Positions 6,349-12,681 of a stretch of 12,974 bases of DNA are shown here, piece by piece. Within the stretch, counting starts at the first letter, position 1; the number at the start of each line of letters is the position of its first letter. Under the pieces are notes generated by a model, which saw only the letters and a program-made list of their open reading frames with translations, was not told where the DNA came from and made no database searches. The stretch spans positions 1 through 12,974 of the forward strand of contig CAIYCZ010000061.1 of assembly GCA_903924805.1 (NCBI GenBank), read 5' to 3'. The position numbers were made by a program, and so were the translations under genes. This stretch comes from an uncultured delta proteobacterium. Lineage in GTDB: Bacteria; Desulfobacterota; WTBG01; CAIYCZ01.

Positions 6349-6386
6349 AAAAGGGTGTCCGACGGAGTAGCATCGGGCGCCCTTTT
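6349..6386 (+). terminator. Terminator-like hairpin inside the cluster
   Basis: AAAAGGGTGTCCGA (6349-6362) and TCGGGCGCCCTTTT (6373-6386) pair over 14 bp with two G.U pairs and a 10-base loop. The U-run is only four bases before GCG, so termination may be partial. It falls in the 242-bp gap between the amidohydrolase and the SCP2-like gene, splitting the cluster into two transcription segments. Confidence 0.6.
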
Positions 6387-6428
6387 GCGTTCCCGGCGAT
6401 CCTGTCTGAAAAGCGATTGAAGCGGTAT

Positions 6429-6458
6429 TTGGCAGTTGGATAGTGGATAATTTATTAA
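6429..6458 (+). promoter_or_regulatory. Possible internal promoter
   Basis: TTGGCA (6429-6434, five of six matches) and TATTAA (6453-6458, four of six) lie 18 bases apart, downstream of the hairpin and ahead of the SCP2-like gene. This would restart transcription for the second half. Weak by sequence. The ribosome site GGGAG (6470-6474) lies seven bases before the ATG at 6482. Confidence 0.35.
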
Positions 6459-6481
6459 CGCTTTAATAAGGGAGTATAACA

Positions 6482-6874
6482 ATGGAAGTAAACATCAAAC
6501 AATGGGAATCAGCTTTGCGAGCGGATTCCGGGTTGCAGGAGCGGCTGAAAAGGCTTGACCCGAAGGGGTATCCTGCCACCAGAACCGGGGATTTACTCTG
6601 CATTACAGTGCGGGGTGAAAAGCCTCTGGTGGTGAGTTGGAGCGGCTCAGCAATAAGCGTATCGCAGCGCGCAGCGAAGAAGCCGTTTATTTCCTGGACC
6701 ATAAGCAGGGAAAAATTCAAAGAGGTATTTATGGGTGCGTGCCCGCCGGTTCTGGTTGCCATGAATAACGACCAGAAAAATATAGAGGCGGGTGCTGATC
6801 ACCACAATGGCTCGCTGGTGGTGAGCCTTATGGTAATACTTCAGGAGTGCATGGAGGGAGGTGAAGGCAGATGA
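6482..6874 (+). CDS. SCP2-like (sterol-carrier-type) small protein
   Basis: This 130-aa protein appears to be a single SCP2-like domain (PF02036). A strand pair LLCITVRGEKPLVVSWSGS (38-56) is followed by KPFISWTISREKFKEVFMG (67-85), the position where SCP2 domains have the D-x-x-x-L-F-x-G helix, then VLVAMNNDQKNIEAGADHHN (90-109) and a final hydrophobic helix SLVVSLMVILQECM (111-124). SCP2 domains bind lipid-like or hydrophobic ligands; here it might shuttle a hydrophobic substrate or cofactor or simply stabilise its neighbour. Its stop overlaps the next start (ATGA, 6871-6874), so it is translationally coupled to the N-terminally short flavoprotein E, suggesting they form a complex. The fold call rests on pattern only; it could be an unrelated alpha/beta domain. 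Confidence 0.5.
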   Translation: MEVNIKQWESALRADSGLQERLKRLDPKGYPATRTGDLLCITVRGEKPLVVSWSGSAISVSQRAAKKPFISWTISREKFKEVFMGACPPVLVAMNNDQKNIEAGADHHNGSLVVSLMVILQECMEGGEGR

Positions 6875-8148
6875 GGAGCTTTTATTCAGATTATGAACCG
6901 GCAAAGACGGTAATACCGACAAGCCCTGAAGAGGTACAGGAAATCATCAGGCACGCAAACAGCACTAAAACTCCGCTGGTGCCTGTCAGCTCAGGGACAA
7001 ATTTACAGGACACTCACCTGCCCTCGGTTAAGGGAGCAACGGTGGTTGACCTGTCGCACGTAAACCGTATTTTGTATTTCGACGCAAAAAACCGCAATGC
7101 TGTCATAGAGCCGGGTGTCACGTTCAGACAGTTAGAAAAACGCTGTGAAGCAGAGGGCCTGCGCACCCTAACGGCAATTGATGTGCCGGCAGACGGCTCT
7201 GTGCTCGGGACATATCTTGAGATGATGCCGCTGTACGGATGGCCGAAGTACCATCCCTGGGAAATGCTTACCATGAAAGGCTTTCGCGCGGACGGTGAGC
7301 CATTTGCCACCGGCCAGATGGCAATGAAGCAGGATCGGCCGGATAAGTATTCATGGGGTGTTTCATTTGCCCAGGTGGCACGCCTCTACTGTCAGGCACA
7401 GGGGACTCTGGGCATCATAACCGAAGCAGCGGTGACGCTTAAAACTGCAACGCCGGAGAACCAGGTGCTGTTCTTTCCCTGCAAGAACATCCAGGATGCG
7501 GTAAAAGCTCTGAAAACATTTATTGCCACTGAAGAGCTGCATGAAATTTTTGCCGTCAACAAAATATACCTTGCAGAACTTCTTGGTGAAAAAGCGTCCG
7601 CAGCACTGCCTCCCTGGACCGTGGTGCTGGTGATTCGCGGCTATGAAAAGGAAGAGTTGGCATACAAGAAAAAAGATCTGGGGGCGCTCGCAAAGCAGCT
7701 CGGCGGCGAGCTGGTTACCGGCATCTCCCGCAAGGCTGGGGAAAAGATATTGGCTGAGATAAAATTACCCACAGGCGGTGCTCTGCACGATGCTGGAGAT
7801 AACCAGTGGGTGCCGTTGGTGACCATTGCCACGGCCAGCCAGATAAAAGCGTGTGCTGGCCTGATGCAGAAAAATTCCGGCGCGATTATCATGCCCCTGC
7901 AGGCTGGCGGCTGTTTCTATTATCAGCCTGATCTGCGCTTTGAGTCAGGTAACCTGCAGAAGGCGCGCAAGGAGTATGCGGCAGTAAGCGGCAAACTCAT
8001 GAAGGCAGGGGTGATGTTTCCCCGGCCATCAGCGTTGATTGCCAAGCAGCTGGCAGCACAGTACAGTGATAATTTTAAACTGCTGCGGTCAATCAAAAAG
8101 GCAGTTGATCCCAATAATATAATGAATCCAGGAAAACTGGGACTGTGA
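6871..8148 (+). CDS. FAD-binding oxidoreductase E (short, GlcE-sized)
   Basis: This 425-aa member of the FAD_binding_4 family begins almost directly at the FAD domain: VIPTSPEEVQEIIRHAN (14-30), PP-loop LVPVSSGTNLQDTHLP (36-51), DLSHVNRI (60-67), VIEPGVTFRQLE (78-89), AQGTLGIITEA (176-186), and DPNNIMNPGKLGL at the C-terminus (413-425). It lacks the roughly 35-45 residue N-terminal helical segment present in A, B and G. GlcE of glycolate dehydrogenase is likewise a shortened flavin-domain subunit. Its loop and C-terminal motifs (EPGVTF, IKK-x-x-DPN-x-x-x-NPGK/R-x-GL) match flavoprotein A best, so A and E appear to be paralogues. It overlaps the SCP2-like gene by four bases and is 13 bases from the Fe-S gene, implying one complex. 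Whether it still binds FAD productively is uncertain, since the PP-loop has Asn-Leu-Gln-Asp in place of small residues. Confidence 0.82.
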   Translation: MRSFYSDYEPAKTVIPTSPEEVQEIIRHANSTKTPLVPVSSGTNLQDTHLPSVKGATVVDLSHVNRILYFDAKNRNAVIEPGVTFRQLEKRCEAEGLRTLTAIDVPADGSVLGTYLEMMPLYGWPKYHPWEMLTMKGFRADGEPFATGQMAMKQDRPDKYSWGVSFAQVARLYCQAQGTLGIITEAAVTLKTATPENQVLFFPCKNIQDAVKALKTFIATEELHEIFAVNKIYLAELLGEKASAALPPWTVVLVIRGYEKEELAYKKKDLGALAKQLGGELVTGISRKAGEKILAEIKLPTGGALHDAGDNQWVPLVTIATASQIKACAGLMQKNSGAIIMPLQAGGCFYYQPDLRFESGNLQKARKEYAAVSGKLMKAGVMFPRPSALIAKQLAAQYSDNFKLLRSIKKAVDPNNIMNPGKLGL

Positions 8149-8157
8149 GGAGGTGAT
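8148..8157 (+). promoter_or_regulatory. Near-perfect Shine-Dalgarno setting a GTG start
   Basis: AGGAGGTGAT is complementary to the full anti-Shine-Dalgarno. GGAGG (8149-8153) lies eight bases before the GTG at 8162. An alternative GTG at 8153 lies within the ribosome site itself and is therefore not the start. Confidence 0.7.
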
Positions 8158-8161
8158 ACCT

Positions 8162-9310
8162 GTGACGAAACAAGAATTGCTTGATAAAGCGTTAAGTTGC
8201 AACCGTTGTGGAACCTGCCGTGGAGTAACGCAGGACGCTGTGCCGAATGCAGATTTCTCCACCCAGTGCCCTTCGGGAATGACCCTGTTCGGCGAGTATG
8301 AGCCGGCAGGCCTTATGTATATTGCCAGAGGTATTGCCCAGGGTGATCTGCAGTGGAACAAGGACCTGGCCAAGGTCCTTTATTCCTGCACGCTCTGCGG
8401 CTACTGCGACGACCTGTGCAGCAGGGGGTATCGCCATACGCCTGCTGTTACCATCCTTGAAGAACTGAGAAAGATTGTTCCCCAGGAGCTGAAACCCAGG
8501 AGCCTGCAGAAAGCTGCTGCAGCAGCCGAGGTTCCCAAACAGCATAAACTTGCTGTTTTAAAGAACTATGGTGTTATTGATGTGAGCGGCAGCGGCACGG
8601 CAGACACGATTTTGTTTGCCGATACTACCCTTATTGCAAACAGCTCCAAGCTCAGCGAGATCGGGTTTTTAATCAAAACGAGCGGCAGGAAGCTCGGCTG
8701 CTTTATTGACGAGCCGCTGCCCCCGGTTGAGCAGGCACTCATCAACGGCGGACAGCAGGATGTGCTGGAGCGGTGTGTGGCCAGGATTGACCGGCGCCTT
8801 AAACAAAAGGGAATAAAAAAGGTCGTCTGCTACAACCCTGAGAGCCTGTCAGTGCTTAAGCGGTTCAGCAGAAGCGGCGTCCCGTTTGTTTCGATTACGC
8901 AGCTCTATGCGGAAATGCTCAAAAAGAAGTCACCGAAAAAACTTAAACTGTCCGCGGTTACCTATCAGGACCCGTGCCACCTGGGACGCTATGCACAGGA
9001 ATATAGTGCACCGCGGCAGGTTATTGCCGGGCTGGGTCTTACCCTCAAAGAAATGTGGCGGTCGCGGAATAATTCATTATGCTGCGGCGCAGGAGGCGGC
9101 ATGCTTGCTGTCAACCCGCAGCTGGCGAAGCGCTACGCAGCCAACCGCTGGGAAGAGGTCAGCGCAACCGGCGCCAAAACACTCATTACCGCATGCCCGT
9201 ATTGCAATGCAAACTTCCGGCAGGGCAAACCCAAAGATAGTAAGATTATGGATTTAACTTCCCTGATGGCACAGGCCTATGGCTACACGGGAAAGGAGGC
9301 AGGGAAATGA
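8162..9310 (+). CDS. CCG-domain (Fe-S)-binding electron-transfer protein (GlcF/HdrD-like)
   Basis: This 382-aa protein (GTG start at 8162) has two N-terminal ferredoxin-type cysteine groups, C13-x2-C16-x2-C19 with C36-P, and C76-x2-C79-x2-C82-x3-C86, predicted to hold two [4Fe-4S] clusters. The C-terminal half contains one complete CCG (cysteine-rich, DUF224) motif: C272, C307-C308-G, C345-P-Y-C348, with 34 and 36 residues between the cysteine groups, in the family's range. The equivalent first CCG unit (around 180-225) is degenerate: only GC180 and C223-Y-N-P-E-S remain. Such proteins (GlcF, LutA, HdrD) pass electrons from flavin subunits to quinone or thiol/disulfide acceptors. It is sandwiched between flavoproteins E and G with tight spacing (ATGA overlap with G), so it is the shared electron-transfer subunit. 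No transmembrane segment, so any membrane partner is elsewhere. Confidence 0.88.
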   Translation: MTKQELLDKALSCNRCGTCRGVTQDAVPNADFSTQCPSGMTLFGEYEPAGLMYIARGIAQGDLQWNKDLAKVLYSCTLCGYCDDLCSRGYRHTPAVTILEELRKIVPQELKPRSLQKAAAAAEVPKQHKLAVLKNYGVIDVSGSGTADTILFADTTLIANSSKLSEIGFLIKTSGRKLGCFIDEPLPPVEQALINGGQQDVLERCVARIDRRLKQKGIKKVVCYNPESLSVLKRFSRSGVPFVSITQLYAEMLKKKSPKKLKLSAVTYQDPCHLGRYAQEYSAPRQVIAGLGLTLKEMWRSRNNSLCCGAGGGMLAVNPQLAKRYAANRWEEVSATGAKTLITACPYCNANFRQGKPKDSKIMDLTSLMAQAYGYTGKEAGK

Positions 9311-10830
9311 AGGAGACCGTAAAAAAATTACAAAAGATCGTTGGTTCCGAATGGGTCAGGACAGACTCTCTCACGCAGTATTTTTACAGCTCTGATGTTA
9401 TGACTTATTTCGGACAGGGTGCCCTGTATCCGTCCAATAAGCCGCTGGCAGTGGTCTATCCCGGCTCTGCCAAAGAGGTTCAGGCAGTCATCAATTTAGC
9501 CAGAAAAGAAGAAATTCCCCTGTATGCAATCGGCGGCGGCACGGTGCTGTTAATCGGCTCGATTCCCGGTAAAAATGATATCGGCATCACCTTTGACTTT
9601 CACCGCATGCAGAAGATTACGGTTGATAAGGAGCGCATGGTGGTGCGCGCACAGCCCGGTGCAACAGGTCTGCAGGTGAGCCAGCTGATGCGTGAAATGG
9701 ATTTCGGGTATCGTCCGTATTTTGGCGGCAGCCCGGGAACTTCTTTGTTTGTTCCGTACCAGGTGTTTACCGGTCAGAACAAGATGGCCGGGTATCAGGA
9801 CGGCATGGGCATTAACTGCGCTGCGGGAATGGAGATGGTTCTTGCAAGCGGCGAGATCCTGCGAACCGGCTCTATGGCTCATAAGCAAAGCCCGGGCTGG
9901 CCGCATGGACCGGGTCCTGCGCTGACCTACCTGCCGTTTTTTGCCAATGCCGGCTATGGCATAGTGACTGAGATGGAATTCAGGCTGTTCCCGACTCCGC
10001 AGGAAGTGGGGTCCCTGTGGGTGACCTTCCCGACGCTCTCTTCAGCATGTACGGCAATGTATGAAGTCATGAAAAAAGAGTATGCATGCGGCGCAACGGT
10101 TATGGGTCCCGGCTGCTGGACGCATGCGCTGTATTCAAGCCAGCACTGGCAGGAAGGCGCGCATTTTGTAAAAGCAACCCAGGACATAAACCTCATCGGC
10201 ATGTCCTTTCGAGGCTCAAAAGCAAAAGTGGCTTTCGAACGAAAAGCATGTATCCGCATCCTTGAACAGCACAGCGGTGCAGTGATGCCGGACTGGATGG
10301 TTGCAATACTGGACGGCCATGAGGCAAATGCAGCAGGCTGGCAGCAGTGCAACAGCCCGAAAATCTGCGGCACGTTTAATGGCAAATCTGATTCCGGCGG
10401 CATTTTTGTTTCAGGCGGCGTGTTTGATTCACTGGAGAAGCTGGAAGATTACATGGACCGCGGCATGAAGGCTTACCAGCAGGTGTGTCGTGATAATCCG
10501 GAATTTCTGAGTCATCCGCATCCCACGGTAAGGCTCTATGCAAGCTGCGGGCAGACCTATCTGTCAATGGGCGGGCACTCCAACGCAGCAGGCGAAGTTA
10601 TTTTTGTGGTGGACTATGCAAGACGGGAGTTCCTGCCCATGGTTGGCGCTATCAAGGCACAGTTTGACGCACTGATGCAGGAAATCGGCATGGCACCGCT
10701 GGGCGTGGGGCGCGATAAACGTACCTGGACAGAGTGCCCGGCACATTTCTCAATGGCGCAGATTATAAAGAAGGCGGCTGACCCGCAGGGCTTCCTGGCG
10801 CCAGGCGTGGCATTCCCGCTCAGCGAATAA
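9307..10830 (+). CDS. FAD-binding oxidoreductase G (VAO/PCMH-like)
   Basis: This 507-aa flavoprotein has the FAD_binding_4 domain: VVYPGSAKEVQAVINLAR (49-66), PP-loop LYAIGGGTVLLIGSIP (72-87), DFHRMQKI (97-104), RAQPGATGLQVSQLM (114-128), SGEILRTGSM (181-190), HGPGPALTYLPFFA (200-213) and GYGIVTEMEFRLFP (216-229). The C-terminal end ADPQGFLAPGVAFP (491-504) is the family's D-P-x-x-x-L-x-P-G close. Motifs match flavoprotein B best. It is the last gene of the operon; ATGA overlap with the Fe-S gene implies coupled translation and a complex with it. No signal peptide. Many cysteines sit in the cap region (C261, C270, C315, C348, C354, C394, C414), but no CxxC pattern suggests a cluster. Substrate unknown. 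Confidence 0.85.
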   Translation: MKETVKKLQKIVGSEWVRTDSLTQYFYSSDVMTYFGQGALYPSNKPLAVVYPGSAKEVQAVINLARKEEIPLYAIGGGTVLLIGSIPGKNDIGITFDFHRMQKITVDKERMVVRAQPGATGLQVSQLMREMDFGYRPYFGGSPGTSLFVPYQVFTGQNKMAGYQDGMGINCAAGMEMVLASGEILRTGSMAHKQSPGWPHGPGPALTYLPFFANAGYGIVTEMEFRLFPTPQEVGSLWVTFPTLSSACTAMYEVMKKEYACGATVMGPGCWTHALYSSQHWQEGAHFVKATQDINLIGMSFRGSKAKVAFERKACIRILEQHSGAVMPDWMVAILDGHEANAAGWQQCNSPKICGTFNGKSDSGGIFVSGGVFDSLEKLEDYMDRGMKAYQQVCRDNPEFLSHPHPTVRLYASCGQTYLSMGGHSNAAGEVIFVVDYARREFLPMVGAIKAQFDALMQEIGMAPLGVGRDKRTWTECPAHFSMAQIIKKAADPQGFLAPGVAFPLSE

Positions 10831-10853
10831 ATAATTTTTGAGAATTAAACAAG

Positions 10854-10890
10854 AAAACCCCCTCTCACGGTATCGTGATTGGGGGTTTTT
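10854..10890 (+). terminator. Rho-independent terminator of the oxidoreductase operon
   Basis: AAAACCCCC (10854-10862) pairs with GGGGGTTTT (10881-10889), with an inner stem CACG/CGTG and a GTAT loop, followed by a run of T. It begins 23 bases after the last stop codon and cleanly separates the operon from the downstream regulator gene. Confidence 0.88.
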
Positions 10891-10957
10891 ATTAACCACT
10901 TGAAAATATGGTAATAAAATCTTCCCAATAAACACTCTTCGTATAAGAAAAAATGAC

Positions 10958-10986
10958 TTGATTAGGTTAGCAACTGATTATATATT
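10958..10986 (+). promoter_or_regulatory. Promoter of the Rrf2 regulator
   Basis: TTGATT (10958-10963, four of six) and TATATT (10981-10986, five of six) are separated by 17 bases. Initiation is expected near 10993, giving a leader of about 43 bases. Confidence 0.6.
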
Positions 10987-11022
10987 TTAATTCATCCATA
11001 GGTTTAGTAGAGTTGATAACCT
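10964..11022. repeat. Inverted repeat bracketing the Rrf2 promoter
   Basis: AGGTTAGCAACT (10964-10975) and AGTTGATAACCT (11011-11022) are inverted copies matching at 11 of 12 positions, 35 bases apart. The left copy fills most of the spacer between -35 and -10; the right one abuts the ribosome site AAGGAG. Since the left copy lies upstream of the start point, it cannot be an RNA hairpin of this transcript, so a pair of operator sites is the better reading, probably for autoregulation by the adjacent Rrf2 protein. Confidence 0.5.
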
Positions 11023-11035
11023 TAAGGAGTATATG

Positions 11036-11476
11036 ATGAAATTGTCCACCAAGGGAAGATATGGAGTCCGCTTAATGCTTGACCTTGCGCTTCACCGCGA
11101 GGAAGTCCCGATTACTTTAAAGGAAATATCAAAGCGCCAGGGAATTTCAGAAAAATATCTGTGGCATCTCATTACACCCCTTAAAACAGCCGGACTGATC
11201 CAGTCAATACGCGGCTCAAAGGGGGGCTATGCGCTGGCTAAATCGCTTTCAGAAATTTCCTTGAAACAGATAGTAAATGTTCTGGAGGGATCTCTGTCTC
11301 TTGTAGAATGCGTGGAAAAGCCTTCGCTCTGTACGAGAAGCAATGCCTGTGTTGCCCGGGACGTGTGGAAGGATGTGGCTGATAAAATATCTACCACGTT
11401 AGAATCAATAACGCTTAAAGATATTGTTGAGAGCCACAGAATCAAGAGCGGAGGCTCTTTTACCTATCACATATGA
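11036..11476 (+). CDS. Rrf2-family transcriptional regulator with three conserved cysteines
   Basis: The 146-aa protein opens with the canonical MKLSTKGRYGVRLMLDLAL and a winged helix-turn-helix: ITLKEISKRQGISEKYLW (26-43) as the helix-turn-helix, and IRGSKGGYALA (58-68) as the wing. C92-x6-C99-x5-C105 matches the Fe-S ligand cluster of IscR-like members (C-x5-C-x5-C in IscR), so it probably senses iron-sulfur, redox or nitrosative state. The ATG at 11036 is chosen over the one at 11033 because it gives six bases from AGGAG and the standard family start. It sits 205 bases beyond the Fe-S/flavoprotein operon with its own promoter and terminator isolation, so regulation of that operon is possible but not shown. 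Its end overlaps the convergent acyltransferase gene by 10 bases. Confidence 0.92.
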   Translation: MKLSTKGRYGVRLMLDLALHREEVPITLKEISKRQGISEKYLWHLITPLKTAGLIQSIRGSKGGYALAKSLSEISLKQIVNVLEGSLSLVECVEKPSLCTRSNACVARDVWKDVADKISTTLESITLKDIVESHRIKSGGSFTYHI

Positions 11477-12681
11477 TCAGAGCCTGTCCCTTCGCGCCCG
11501 CCCTGCCGTACTATGATGCTTTGATTCTTACGATGCGCAAGCACATGAAGTTTAAGATCGTCATCCAAGGTAGACCAGGAGATGTATCGTGCTGCCATAG
11601 CAAATAAACGATGCAGAAACGGGTTGCGGTGCATGCAGTAGTTGGTCAGGGGAACCAGCCGGTGCCCCAGATCGAGCTTAGCGCTGTAGCCGGTCTGCCC
11701 GCTTTGCAGCTCGGATGCGCCACCCATAGTTGCCCATTCCATCGCTGTTTCCCAGAGCCGAAAGTACAGATACCAGTCTTTAACAAATGCGTAGTCAATA
11801 CCGATGAATTTGTTAATAACCCGCGAGCCGACGCGAAAACACAGCATACCGGCAATGAGTTTTCCTGTTTCCGGGACACGCAGCAGGATAAAGTAGGACA
11901 CCGTTTGCCTGGCAATGAGACGGAAAAAATCGGGCGTGAGCCGCTCGAATTTGGTTTTGCTATTCTGGTAGGTTTGCCAGAACAGATCATAAAATTCTGT
12001 CAGCACAGGTTCCTCAGGGTGTTGTATGACCGAGCTTTCTAATTCACCCATGGCGCGGCTGCGTTTCAATTTTCTTTTAAGATTATTGCGTTTTGCAGAC
12101 GTAAGTGTTTTCAGGTAGCCGTTAAAGCTTCCCCCCAAGCGTGGGACAATCGTTCCCGGATAGCTGACCAGCTTGAACAGTGATCGCTCTTTGCGTAACA
12201 CGTCAAGCTCAGCCGCTGCATTGCCGGGGAAATCCTTCCACACGATTGCTGATGCGCCTGCAACGCGTGCGCGTTCACAGGCTGCGTCCTGAATAACTGC
12301 CGCCACATCACGCAAACGGACGCCGGAAATGAGCCCGACAGCTCCTTCATCAGAACACGGGGAGCCGATAAAAAAGGTTTTTAAATAGCGGAGGCGGGGG
12401 AAATAGGTGCCGATAGAGCGCATCAGGCGGGCGAGGGGAGGCGGAGAAATGATATCAATCGGCACATTCATCAGGAAGGCGGGCGCTATGCCTATGGGGA
12501 CATCAGCGCGCGTCAGGAGCGCATACAAAAAGCTGAACTGGTCTTCGAGACCGCTTCTCTCAAGCGCTGCGTACCACCACCTGCCTTCCAGAAGGGGCGG
12601 AAAGCACTGCTCCCAGATTTCTGCGGGAATTGCATCAGCCGATGATACCCATGTTATTGAAACAGCCGCATCCTGCATCAT
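11467..12681 (-). CDS. FemAB/BioF2-like GNAT-fold acyltransferase
   Basis: This 404-aa protein matches the BioF2-like acetyltransferase domain (PF13480) of the FemAB superfamily. It has an N-terminal GNAT half, RWWYAAL (34-40) and FLYALLTRADVPIGIAPAFL (51-70), then the basic motif SAKRNNLKRKLKRS (195-208), and a second GNAT half with IAGMLCFRVGSRVINKFIGI (276-295) and the tail signature SGQTGYSAKLDLGHRLVPL (327-345) then HRNP (351-354). Such enzymes transfer acyl or aminoacyl groups, often in peptidoglycan, exopolysaccharide or lipid modification. No signal peptide, so it acts in the cytoplasm. It overlaps the upstream transporter gene by ATGA (12678-12681), indicating a two-gene coupled unit, so it may modify an envelope precursor that the transporter moves. 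The acyl donor and substrate are not readable. Confidence 0.75.
   Translation of the reverse strand: MMQDAAVSITWVSSADAIPAEIWEQCFPPLLEGRWWYAALERSGLEDQFSFLYALLTRADVPIGIAPAFLMNVPIDIISPPPLARLMRSIGTYFPRLRYLKTFFIGSPCSDEGAVGLISGVRLRDVAAVIQDAACERARVAGASAIVWKDFPGNAAAELDVLRKERSLFKLVSYPGTIVPRLGGSFNGYLKTLTSAKRNNLKRKLKRSRAMGELESSVIQHPEEPVLTEFYDLFWQTYQNSKTKFERLTPDFFRLIARQTVSYFILLRVPETGKLIAGMLCFRVGSRVINKFIGIDYAFVKDWYLYFRLWETAMEWATMGGASELQSGQTGYSAKLDLGHRLVPLTNYCMHRNPFLHRLFAMAARYISWSTLDDDLKLHVLAHRKNQSIIVRQGGREGTGSDHM

Noticed and set aside
8153..8161. Upstream GTG as start of the Fe-S protein
   Set aside because: It lies inside the Shine-Dalgarno AGGAGGTGAT; the GTG at 8162 has ideal spacing and the cysteine motifs are unaffected.
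9954..10403. 149-codon minus-strand open frame
   Set aside because: It lies opposite flavoprotein G and has no recognisable motifs or ribosome site.
1969..10830. Classical p-cresol methylhydroxylase flavocytochrome locus
   Set aside because: No c-type cytochrome gene or CXXCH motif and no export signals are present, so only the flavoprotein fold is shared.
11611..12042. 143-codon plus-strand open frame
   Set aside because: It is opposite the FemAB-like gene, whose minus-strand translation has the family motifs; the plus translation looks like a shadow.
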